The notes under the pieces were generated by a model that had not been told where the DNA came from, did not search any database, and saw only the letters and a list, made by a program, of their open reading frames with translations. Made by a program: the position numbers and the translations under genes. Positions 8,215 to 16,151 of a DNA stretch of 64,000 nucleotides are shown here, piece after piece. Numbering within the stretch: the stretch's first letter is position 1; the number at the start of each line of letters is the position of its first letter. The stretch is from Pseudomonas kitaguniensis (GTDB lineage: Bacteria > Pseudomonadota > Gammaproteobacteria > Pseudomonadales > Pseudomonadaceae), in the NCBI RefSeq assembly GCF_009296165.1, contig NZ_VUAZ01000055.1, positions 1-64,000 of the forward strand. The letters are read 5' to 3'.

Positions 8215-10586
8215 ATTTTTCAGAGCACGCATTTGAAAGTGCCAAAATCTTCAGGTGGCTTAGAGAACTGGAAGAAAACCCACTCCAATACTACCACGTT
8301 GAGCTTAGCGAAAATTCTAGTGGTGCTTATGCGCCATTGATGCTGAGCGACTCGTATGTTGCGAGTAAGGATCTCGACCCATCAATCAAGATGTTCGAGC
8401 TTGCAGAGCAGAAGCTCATCCTGAATATGCTTATTGACGGCGTCATTCACCAGGGGGAAACCGCTGCTGGCTGTAACTGGCGTTTGAAGCTTTTGGGCTG
8501 GTATAAATCGCTCTCTCAGGAAGAGAAACGCGCGCTCCCGATTTTTGGCAACAAGCTAAAGCTCTCCAAGTCAGTTGTGCCGGCTTCTGCACTGGAGGCG
8601 ATCAAGCACGGCTACAGCAGGCATGAAAGTGTTCGGCTCGCCTATCAGGAGATCAACCTTGATCTTCAGTCTCTCGGGGTCACCTCTGCGGACTACATGA
8701 CCGTTAAGGAGCGGATTGAGTCGAAGGAGGAGTTTGTGCCGCAGGAGAATGCTCTTGTGGATTTCAAACGACTTCAGAGGCTTGATTTCGCCACCTTGGA
8801 TGAGCTCGAAAAATCATCAGCAGATAGGCCATTCAACGACCTGAAGCATGCGTTCGCGACCGCTTCGCTCGGTACGACCAGCGACTCTGGAGCTGGCAAC
8901 TACCTTGAGGGTTTCAAATGGTTAACCAGATTCCTTACGGGGCGCGGCTCCAACGGCATGGAACCGCTTATTGAAGTTCTCGATCCATTTATTCTCCCTA
9001 TGTTTCGCTCGTATCTTGAGCGCCACATTGTCGAGGGTGACCTATCTCCGGTTGCCGCAACGACCTTGGTGAGTGCCGTCCGGAAAACTTTGACTACCGT
9101 CAAGAATATCAAAGGGTACACAGGATCAGATTTCATCAACTGTCAGGGATTTGATGCTGATCGTGTCACTGATCAGTACCGCCCCTACTCGAGCGCCGAG
9201 CGTGTACGTATTTCTACGAGCGTGGACGAGGATATCCTGCACTACAACACCCTTGCACAGCCTTACCAGAGGAGCGGCATTGGTAGGGATCCTCTCAACG
9301 AGAAAGGGAGCTTCAAACCAGGCTTTAAAACCCTTGATAATGCACGTTGGATTTTTGAGAACAAACTGGGATGTTCTCACGTTGGTCACGATCAAAAGGG
9401 CAGTGAGGATCCATACATCAGGGCGTTCCTCAGCATCGTAAGACGTTCAGACACCGGGCTGCGGGAAATTGTAGAGGGTTGGGGCACTCACTATCTGGTG
9501 GACGCTCAGGTGATCACTCCTTATGCGATCAAGCTGGCTCAAGTGACCGGGCTGAACGCTGACTCAATTAAGCTGCTTGATGTGGATGACTTTGAGCCTA
9601 AGCATCCGCTCACTGGGCGTCCTTGCCTCCGGTACTGGAAAGAGCGTTCTGACGGCGAAAAGCTGATGCATCTCGATATTTTCGAAGCTGACATCACCTG
9701 GCTCACCACGTCTCAATCGTACGCTGTCGCTCAGATCTTCGAGGACGTCAAGGCACTGACGGCCAAAATCCGCGTATCTGCACCCCCAGTTATGCGAGAT
9801 AAGCTATTCATTTGGCAATCCACTGCTCGGAAACGCTTCATGGAGATCAAGTCCTTTGCCACTGGGAAGGACGGTGCCTTAGGGGTTGCCTTTGCTGCTT
9901 ACGGTAAGCGTAAAGGCTTCTTAGACAGCAATGGCCAGCCGTTGAGTCTCACTCCCGCCAGGTTGCGCCCCAGCTTCGTCAGCGAGCTTGTGGAGCGTGA
10001 CGTCCCCGTCCGTGAGATCCAGTTGATTTTGGGGCACAAGCATATCGACACGACGCTGGCCTACTTGGATCGTATGGACTTCAACCATATCGCACGCTCC
10101 AAGCTGGATGTGGCTCTCAGGGAGCTTCATGAGTCGGCAGCGGAATTGGCTGACAATCGCGCTAACGGCGAGGCTGAAGCCAACCTCATCGATGTCGTTA
10201 ATCTCGACGGGCCGCAGGTTGTCTTCAAGACTCCGCTGGCGAGCTGCCGTAACATTTTCAACCCACCTGACTTCATCAAGAAGCTGAGTTCTTATGTGCC
10301 CGGCAGCCCTTGTGCGTTGTACAACATGTGCTTGGGATGCGAGAACGTTTTGCTCACCGCGTCGAACCTGCCAGAGCTGTTCGCGATGGAGCGGGACTAC
10401 CTCACGCTCAAGGAGGCTTCTCGCATCATGGATACGCCGTATGGACGCGTGGTACGCGAGAACCTGGCGCTGCTGGATGGCATTCTGCATTCCAAATCTG
10501 ATTTCACACCTCAGGAGTTGGACGAGGGCCGTCGTCTCTCCGAGTTCGTGGATACGACTGTGCTGGTGGATGGGGTGGCGATGTGA
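8211..10586 (+). CDS. ginB: Tyrosine recombinase family protein GinB-like (altered active site)
   Basis: This 791-residue protein is twice the usual integrase size. The C-terminal half keeps LILGHKHIDTTLAYLDRM with the His and the Tyr, but the first catalytic Arg is replaced (TGLNADSIKLL where GLR is expected), and the H-x-x-R motif reads ARLRPSF, with Ala for His. The far C-terminus adds a cysteine cluster (CALYNMCLGC), possibly zinc binding. The long N-terminal region is probably DNA or partner binding. In GInts all four Gin proteins are reported as needed for integration and excision, so this subunit may be structural as well as catalytic. It overlaps its neighbours by 1-4 bases. Confidence 0.85.
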   Translation: MNFSEHAFESAKIFRWLRELEENPLQYYHVELSENSSGAYAPLMLSDSYVASKDLDPSIKMFELAEQKLILNMLIDGVIHQGETAAGCNWRLKLLGWYKSLSQEEKRALPIFGNKLKLSKSVVPASALEAIKHGYSRHESVRLAYQEINLDLQSLGVTSADYMTVKERIESKEEFVPQENALVDFKRLQRLDFATLDELEKSSADRPFNDLKHAFATASLGTTSDSGAGNYLEGFKWLTRFLTGRGSNGMEPLIEVLDPFILPMFRSYLERHIVEGDLSPVAATTLVSAVRKTLTTVKNIKGYTGSDFINCQGFDADRVTDQYRPYSSAERVRISTSVDEDILHYNTLAQPYQRSGIGRDPLNEKGSFKPGFKTLDNARWIFENKLGCSHVGHDQKGSEDPYIRAFLSIVRRSDTGLREIVEGWGTHYLVDAQVITPYAIKLAQVTGLNADSIKLLDVDDFEPKHPLTGRPCLRYWKERSDGEKLMHLDIFEADITWLTTSQSYAVAQIFEDVKALTAKIRVSAPPVMRDKLFIWQSTARKRFMEIKSFATGKDGALGVAFAAYGKRKGFLDSNGQPLSLTPARLRPSFVSELVERDVPVREIQLILGHKHIDTTLAYLDRMDFNHIARSKLDVALRELHESAAELADNRANGEAEANLIDVVNLDGPQVVFKTPLASCRNIFNPPDFIKKLSSYVPGSPCALYNMCLGCENVLLTASNLPELFAMERDYLTLKEASRIMDTPYGRVVRENLALLDGILHSKSDFTPQELDEGRRLSEFVDTTVLVDGVAM

Positions 10587-12679
10587 TGATGGAGCAGATT
10601 AATTTTTCTACCCTTTTGACCTTCTCAAGATTTCGCTCGAGCCTGTCGCTGTTGCAGGGCCAAGCTTCGGTTCTTGAAGCGGAGAGCGAACAGCAGGAGG
10701 CCTTGGCTTTTCTGGCCTATCTCAACACACTACAAGTGTCTCAGATCTCTGCATTCTTGGACGGGGTCTGGGACTTCAATGCGGATTATCCGAACGCCTC
10801 GCGCTACATTCGCGGAGCCAAGCTTCGCATCGATTTCACGAAGTACCCCAACATTCCAGAGCTCGCGATTCTCGAGCTCAAAGCCGCATTCATGATCATT
10901 CTCAAGGCTCTGAGCGGGATCCCAGCGGACGGGAAATCCACCCGAGTCAGCAAGAAGCCGCTCAAGCCCAATACTCTGATCAGTGACTATGAGTGCGGGC
11001 TTCGGTTTTTGGATAAGGTTTATTCCGTCGCGGCCATTGAGCTTGGAAAGGAGCACGTGGATCGTGAGCTGATCTCAATCCAATGCTTGCCTGCACATTT
11101 CTATGCCACAGCTGCCGAAGATTTTGACTACGTATACGATGAACATACTGAGAAGCTTTTCAAGCTACTTAAGTCAGGCTACCTGCAAACGAACGTGTTC
11201 GGTGCGAGCCTGCCATTTGTCGACTTTTCCAAGCTGAAATGGAAAGTTTTGGGTGGTAAAAAAAGGCCTGAGAAGGATGCGGAACAGAAATCGCAATTAC
11301 TACCGAACAACGTCTTTGAGATTTCGTCCCAGATGGCCTCGCTGTCCATTGTTGATTTTCTGGATGCTATGGGAGAGGACGTAGTTGATGCTGCTAGCCT
11401 CAAGCGCCGTAACGCTAAGGAATACTTCCCTTCGCAGCAGAACGGGTTGAATCCGCTCAAGTTCAACTTGTATGTATACAAGCGTCTTGCTAATAAAGGC
11501 TTCTCGAAGGATGAGGTTGCTAAGGTTCTGGGCAGCGATGTCATGAACTCCAGCCGACTTTTTTCTGTGATAGCTCCCTACGCTGTTAAGCAATATGAAA
11601 AAGATACAGGCTCAGCTCTTGATGATCAGTTCAGGCTCTACCTGAACTTTGTTAACTACTCGTGCCTTTACATTATCGGTCAATACACCGGGATGCGTCC
11701 TTCGGAATATGCTGAACTGCTCGCTAGCTCCAGTCTCCGACCTGATGGCCGTTACTGGGTTTTGTCGAGTAATGTGAGTAAACATCAAGACAACCTTGTT
11801 GAGTTGTTTGATGATTTCTGGCTGGCTATTCCGATTGTGCGTGATGCTGTACGGGTATGCCAGTTGATCAGCAAATACAAGAACAATGATCACATATTTT
11901 CAAATGTGGATACCGTCGCATTTGGGGAGCGTGGAAAGCCGTTCTCTTCCCACGGCACGAAGCTTACGCTGGATAAGTTTTTCGAGCGTATCTTGCCGCC
12001 AGAGACCTTTGCTGACCTCGACTTCAACGCCTACATGATGCGCCACACTCTGGCCTACCAGCTGTATCGTGCTGACTTGGGGCTGCCGTTCATCTCTCAC
12101 CAGCTTAAGCACTTTGGTGAGATTGTGGGTGTGGGACATTCTGACCGTGGGTTTAGCAAGACCACCCTGCTTTATGGCGAGATTGCAGACAGGATTTCAA
12201 AGGGTGGCGGTGCCCGAAAGGCGAAAGGGAGGTCGCTTCGTCAGGATGCGGAGCTTGAGAGCATTCATCAGCGTTTTGACCCTGATGGCAGCTACGCTGG
12301 TGTGAATGCTGAGGCCCACAAGGAAAATCTCAGGAAGGTGTTCAGGGGTTACATGGCCTCTGGGCACACAGAGGACGATATCTTTGAGGCCATGCTTGGT
12401 CAGCACATTGCGGTCATCAATGTGGGCTCCGGCTTCTGCTATGGTGGAGGCGTGGACGAATTCGACAGTTCCCTGCCCTGTATTGGAGGGCTTCGGTGTA
12501 ACCCCAACCAGTGTAAGAATGCCGTCGTCAGCAAGGCCAATGCGCCGGCTTGGCGAGACGTGTATTACCAGAACAAAGCGATGCTTGGGAATCCCGAGTA
12601 CGCTCATACGCACGCGCAGAACAAAGCTGCGATGGAGGAAGCTTATGGCGTCCTTCAGCTTCTGGAAGAGGAACTCTGA
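10586..12679 (+). CDS. ginC: Tyrosine recombinase family protein GinC-like (altered active site)
   Basis: About 697 residues, starting at the ATG of TGATG (an in-frame GTG lies at 10583). A catalytic domain is visible at residues ~360-540: Arg in TGMRPSEYAELL, the second Arg in YMMRHTLAYQ (Tyr in place of the usual first His), KH instead of GH in SHQLKHFGEIVG, and Tyr in TTLLYGEI. A C-terminal cysteine cluster (GFCYGGG, CIGGLRCNPNQC) resembles a zinc module and recalls that of the previous gene. The protein is probably a partner of the other two recombinases in one complex. Confidence 0.85.
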   Translation: MMEQINFSTLLTFSRFRSSLSLLQGQASVLEAESEQQEALAFLAYLNTLQVSQISAFLDGVWDFNADYPNASRYIRGAKLRIDFTKYPNIPELAILELKAAFMIILKALSGIPADGKSTRVSKKPLKPNTLISDYECGLRFLDKVYSVAAIELGKEHVDRELISIQCLPAHFYATAAEDFDYVYDEHTEKLFKLLKSGYLQTNVFGASLPFVDFSKLKWKVLGGKKRPEKDAEQKSQLLPNNVFEISSQMASLSIVDFLDAMGEDVVDAASLKRRNAKEYFPSQQNGLNPLKFNLYVYKRLANKGFSKDEVAKVLGSDVMNSSRLFSVIAPYAVKQYEKDTGSALDDQFRLYLNFVNYSCLYIIGQYTGMRPSEYAELLASSSLRPDGRYWVLSSNVSKHQDNLVELFDDFWLAIPIVRDAVRVCQLISKYKNNDHIFSNVDTVAFGERGKPFSSHGTKLTLDKFFERILPPETFADLDFNAYMMRHTLAYQLYRADLGLPFISHQLKHFGEIVGVGHSDRGFSKTTLLYGEIADRISKGGGARKAKGRSLRQDAELESIHQRFDPDGSYAGVNAEAHKENLRKVFRGYMASGHTEDDIFEAMLGQHIAVINVGSGFCYGGGVDEFDSSLPCIGGLRCNPNQCKNAVVSKANAPAWRDVYYQNKAMLGNPEYAHTHAQNKAAMEEAYGVLQLLEEEL

Positions 12680-12680
12680 G

Positions 12681-13193
12681 ATGGGTGATCCACGTGCGTT
12701 CGACCAGAAGAACAAGGAAGATTTTGATCAATATACAGAGTTGTTGGCTCAGGCACTTCTTGATATTGGTGCGAACGATTCTTTGAAGGCAACTGTTGCC
12801 GAACTTAGCCGTATCACTGGTATGCATCGAAATACTATCCGGCAACGTGTTTGGCCTTTAGAGCGCCTTGAGACTATCAAGGAAAATCGCCGTATTGAGG
12901 TTTTGCGCAAGAGGGTTTCGAATAAGAAGCCGGTTGATCCTATGGTGGTTTTAACTGAAAAGTTAGAGTCGGCTCGGATTGAAGTGCTTCATTGGTTTAC
13001 TGAGGCTAAGGTCGCCCACGATATTGCTCAGACCAACGAAAATAAATATCAAGGTATGGTAAGTTCGAGAGATACCTATAAAAGCCTTTTGACAGATGCC
13101 AATAAACGTCTCTTGGACTCTCAGCGAGACATTGATAAACTCAAGCAGGTAATCAGCATCCTGGAAGCTGCCCAGGTGGAGAAAAATGCATGA
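12681..13193 (+). CDS. ginD: Small HTH/coiled-coil protein GinD-like
   Basis: The fourth operon gene encodes 170 residues. A helix-turn-helix is plausible at residues 35-62 ([20 protein letters not shown]), and the C-terminal half (about 90-168) is charged and heptad-like, so probably a coiled coil. This matches the small helical protein that completes the ginABCD set; the Tn554 family has a comparable small partner, TnpC. The ATG lies one base after the ginC stop. A longer upstream frame exists but overlaps ginC by 370 bp and is not credible. The TGA overlaps the start of the replacement thyA. Confidence 0.82.
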   Translation: MGDPRAFDQKNKEDFDQYTELLAQALLDIGANDSLKATVAELSRITGMHRNTIRQRVWPLERLETIKENRRIEVLRKRVSNKKPVDPMVVLTEKLESARIEVLHWFTEAKVAHDIAQTNENKYQGMVSSRDTYKSLLTDANKRLLDSQRDIDKLKQVISILEAAQVEKNA

Positions 13194-14023
13194 AAAGCTA
13201 TCTGGATCTACTGGGTGATGTACTTGAAAACGGCGCTCAGAAAGGCGACCGTACTGGCACTGGTACAATAAGTGTGTTCGGCAGGCAGTTCCGCCATGAT
13301 CTGTCGAAAGGCTTTCCTTTGCTCACAACAAAGAAGTTGCATTTTAAAAGTATTGTTAATGAGCTTGTTTGGTTTCTAGGCGGCGATACTAACGTTAAGT
13401 GGCTTAATGAGAATGGCGTAAAAATCTGGAATGAGTGGGCTACTGAAGAAGGTGACCTTGGGCCTGTGTACGGTAAGCAGTGGACTGCCTGGCCAACCAA
13501 GGATGGCGGCACAATCAACCAGATTGACTACGTCGTTAACGCGCTGAAGACCAATCCCAACAGCCGGCGAATCCTGTTCCATGGTTGGAACGTAGAGTAT
13601 CTGCCGGACGAGAAGGTAAGCCCTCAGGAAAATGCCCGGCAAGGCAAGATGGCGCTGCCCCCGTGCCACCTGCTGTACCAGTTCTACGTCGTGGACAACA
13701 AGCTGTCAGCGCACCTGTTCATTCGTTCGTCAGACAGCTTCTTGGGGCTGCCATACAACACGGCGTCCCTGGCGTGCCTGACTCACATGCTTGCTCAGCA
13801 GTGTGATCTCGACGTTGGTGAGATCGTGATCTCGCTCAGCGATGTCCACATCTACTCCAATCACATGGAGCAGGTGAAGACTCAAATCGCTCGTGAGCCC
13901 CGTCAGTTGCCTGAGCTGAAGCTGCTTCGTAAGCCTGCATCCATCTACGACTACAAGTTCGAAGACTTCGAGGTCGTGGGCTACGATCCGCACCCGCATA
14001 TCGCGGCGCCTGTATCGATTTGA
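13190..14023 (+). CDS. thyA: Thymidylate synthase ThyA carried by the island
   Basis: A complete 277-residue ThyA that methylates dUMP to dTMP using methylene-tetrahydrofolate. It has the catalytic cysteine ([10 protein letters not shown]) and the intact [10 protein letters not shown] and HIYSNHMEQ regions missing from the host 5' fragment. It starts inside the ginD stop codon (ATGA overlap), so it is read as the fifth gene of the recombinase operon. Protein sequence is close to the host copy, but codon use differs across the insertion target. It restores the function lost on insertion. A Rho-independent terminator follows at once. Confidence 0.96.
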   Translation: MKSYLDLLGDVLENGAQKGDRTGTGTISVFGRQFRHDLSKGFPLLTTKKLHFKSIVNELVWFLGGDTNVKWLNENGVKIWNEWATEEGDLGPVYGKQWTAWPTKDGGTINQIDYVVNALKTNPNSRRILFHGWNVEYLPDEKVSPQENARQGKMALPPCHLLYQFYVVDNKLSAHLFIRSSDSFLGLPYNTASLACLTHMLAQQCDLDVGEIVISLSDVHIYSNHMEQVKTQIAREPRQLPELKLLRKPASIYDYKFEDFEVVGYDPHPHIAAPVSI

Positions 14024-14047
14024 TCGTCAGCGGCATCAAATGACAAG

Positions 14048-14072
14048 ACCGGCCTCAGGGCCGGTTTTTTCT
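14048..14072 (+). terminator. Rho-independent terminator of the gin-thyA operon
   Basis: A perfect 7-bp stem (ACCGGCC / GGCCGGT) with a TCAG loop is followed by six T residues, 24 bp after the thyA stop codon. Confidence 0.9.
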
Positions 14073-14152
14073 TTTCTGTGCATGAGGAAATGAGGTACGA
14101 CGTCCAAGCCCTGATCATGTTTTCTGAGGTTGATGATCCTGGGCTTTCAGTA

Positions 14153-14270
14153 AGGGTGTGCCCCTGCGGGTAGCGGCTGTCGTGTACCAAGCCCTGGCGC
14201 TGCCATGTCTCGGCCCTTCGGGCTTCCATCCTCACGCCTCTGGCCCTGCGGGCCGGCGCGCTCCGCTTGC
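14153..14270 (+). repeat. Structured dispersed repeat, copy A
   Basis: First of five related multi-hairpin elements in the island. The order is: outer strand GGTGTG, hairpin 1 (CCC/GGG), conserved CGGCTGTCGTG(T)ACCAA, hairpin 2 (CCTGGC facing GCCATG, one mismatch), hairpin 3 (CCCTTCGGG), conserved CATCCTCA, outer strand CACGCC, hairpin 4 (GGCCCTGCGGGCC) and the invariant end GCGCTCCGCTTGC. The outer strands pair here with a G-T wobble. A run of ten G residues follows at 14273-14282. Confidence 0.75.
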
Positions 14271-14418
14271 TTGGGGGGGGGGCGTCTCCAGCCGACAGTT
14301 TGCTGTGAGTCAGTGGTTCTCGATATCAGTGGTTGTTCAGATGCCATCGTTTCGAGCAGGGATGCTTTGGGTGATAGCCTACCGGGGTGCCTTACCATTC
14401 ACGTCATCGGAGCATCCC

Positions 14419-14961
14419 TTGATCAACCTCCATCGCTTAATCTCCAGGTTGTTTCCCGACCGCCGTCCCGACTGGGAACAGAAGCGTGAGCGCGAATTCA
14501 TCCTGGCAGCGAACGGCTTAAAAACCTTCAGGGTGACACCAGAGGGGGGAATGTTTATCGACCCTGAAGAGCTCCGTGAGCAAATTGTCGCAGCACGTGA
14601 GCAGTTGAAGCACCTTGTCCACGCCCCAGGGACGCATAGTGGGCCGTACCAAGCCGTTGCAGCAGTCGAGGTGGCTCAGGAGGCTGATCCGTCTGCTGAG
14701 GGGCTGCATGACTGTATTGAGGTGGTGGCTTGGCGTCGGCTTCCTAGTGGGTCTGCTGTGCGCTACACGTGCCTCCAAGGCATGAGTTCAGGTCGATTCG
14801 CTGTAGCTGCGGCCAGTTTTTTTTCGAGAGCCTTAGAGAGCCTTCCGACTTGGGTCGACGGCAATACCCACAGGCAAGTCGCTTACGCCCTTCGGGGCAG
14901 TGAACTCCACTGGTACGCTACTATGAATGAGGCCATGGATGCTTGGGATGCAGAGCTTTGA
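14419..14961 (+). CDS. Hypothetical protein
   Basis: A 180-residue soluble protein of no family I recognise. I chose the TTG at 14419 because GGAG lies 7 nt upstream; in-frame ATGs at 14341 and 14362 have no good ribosome site, and the longest frame would run into structured repeat A. The N-terminus is basic (LHRLISRLFPDRRPDWEQKR), and the C-terminus is acidic and aromatic. It is the first cargo gene after the gin operon. The start is uncertain. Confidence 0.55.
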   Translation: MINLHRLISRLFPDRRPDWEQKREREFILAANGLKTFRVTPEGGMFIDPEELREQIVAAREQLKHLVHAPGTHSGPYQAVAAVEVAQEADPSAEGLHDCIEVVAWRRLPSGSAVRYTCLQGMSSGRFAVAAASFFSRALESLPTWVDGNTHRQVAYALRGSELHWYATMNEAMDAWDAEL

Positions 14962-15273
14962 TGTCTGTTAAGGTTGCGTTCCCTGAGCCTCACAAGACCG
15001 ACGTTCTCGAAGCCCTCTCTGGTGGGATAATGACCGTGCGCATTTAGCTAGGTGCTGGCTGCGCGAGCATCGGGCATAGCTCATCAATTATTGGGAAATT
15101 GCACTCCACCTGACCACCCGTTTGCGTTGCACTTGCCCGCTCATTTGCATTCGACTTGACCTGTTGTTTGCATCGGATTCGACCAGCACTCTGAGTAGCC
15201 CTCACTGGCAATTGACCACACTCCATCGCACTGCACGTTACAATCAGGATTATTTCGCTCATGGACGATTTAG
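14962..15273. other. Intergenic region without recognised features
   Basis: No credible gene, repeat or terminator is visible here. The sequence presumably holds the promoter of the AbiU2-like gene at 15274. Confidence 0.4.
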
Positions 15274-16035
15274 ATGGATGAGACCCAAAAAGAGATCGAA
15301 CGATTGAAGAACATGGTCGACACGGCCCGACAGGAGATCGAACTGGCGGTTATGTTCCATGAGACGTGGCGACCTGCGGCATATGACACCGGCCTTCATG
15401 ATCGTATCGGCACTTCCTATGCGGCACATGCCTTTCAGATCATTCGGTTGTCTCTACGGCGCGAGTTACTACTCGCACTGACACGCGTATGGGATACCAA
15501 TCAAAAGGCTGTGAGGATGAGCCTGATCGCGGATCGTCTGCGAGACAAAAAATTCTTTGAAGCCTTGGTTCAGTTCCGGGCGCGGAGCCTAGGCCTGAGC
15601 TCCCAGTTTGCCCCCGAAGCGGTGAAGAAGTCACTCAAGCCGAAACGCGATCAGATTCTGACGTTGATCCAAAAATACAGCGAGAATGGCGCAGCCTTCG
15701 AAGTTCTGAAGAAGCTAAAGACTTTACGGCACCAGCATCTGGCACACCGTCAACTGCCGATGTCCCCGGTAGCAGTAGCAGGATCGGATACCCCGACACA
15801 GCTAGGCGGTGATGGTGCGCCGCCTGTTTGGGCGAGCGATGACGAAATTGAGGCGTTCTATCAAGACAACCTCGAAATCATGAGCCTACTGTTGAGTTTG
15901 GTTCAAGGTCTGGCCTTTGACTTATCCGAAGCCACAGACGTCTACAAGCATCACGCGAAATACTTCTGGGCGTCTGCACGTGGTGAGCGCACGGAGGGGC
16001 ATCCCGATTATCGTCCGCCGGCTTTAGATTCCTGA
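15274..16035 (+). CDS. AbiU2-like HEPN-domain protein
   Basis: This 253-residue helical protein has a HEPN-type R-x4-6-H motif in TLRHQHLAHR near residues 150-158, preceded by LSLRRELLLALTRVWD, the pattern of AbiU2 proteins from phage-abortive systems. HEPN proteins are often RNases that act on host RNA after a trigger. No partner gene is coupled to it, but a nuclease-STAND gene converges on it from downstream, consistent with a defence cluster. The RNase role is inferred from the motif only. Confidence 0.7.
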   Translation: MDETQKEIERLKNMVDTARQEIELAVMFHETWRPAAYDTGLHDRIGTSYAAHAFQIIRLSLRRELLLALTRVWDTNQKAVRMSLIADRLRDKKFFEALVQFRARSLGLSSQFAPEAVKKSLKPKRDQILTLIQKYSENGAAFEVLKKLKTLRHQHLAHRQLPMSPVAVAGSDTPTQLGGDGAPPVWASDDEIEAFYQDNLEIMSLLLSLVQGLAFDLSEATDVYKHHAKYFWASARGERTEGHPDYRPPALDS

Positions 16036-16151
16036 TAAGAGGTATGGCGGGATTCAGCGATTGCAGTTTGATTACAAGGCGCTTAGCTCTCTGGTTGGTA
16101 TTTCATCCAACCGCCATCAAAAAAAATAAAAGCACTCACCTAAGCAAGGCG

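Noticed and set aside
14273..14282. A run of ten G residues
   Set aside because: Possibly a slippage site, but no gene crosses it convincingly and the length may be a sequencing artefact.
14205..14489. Plus-strand frames reading through structured repeat A
   Set aside because: The repeat folds and recurs in five places, and frames across it are not conserved between copies.
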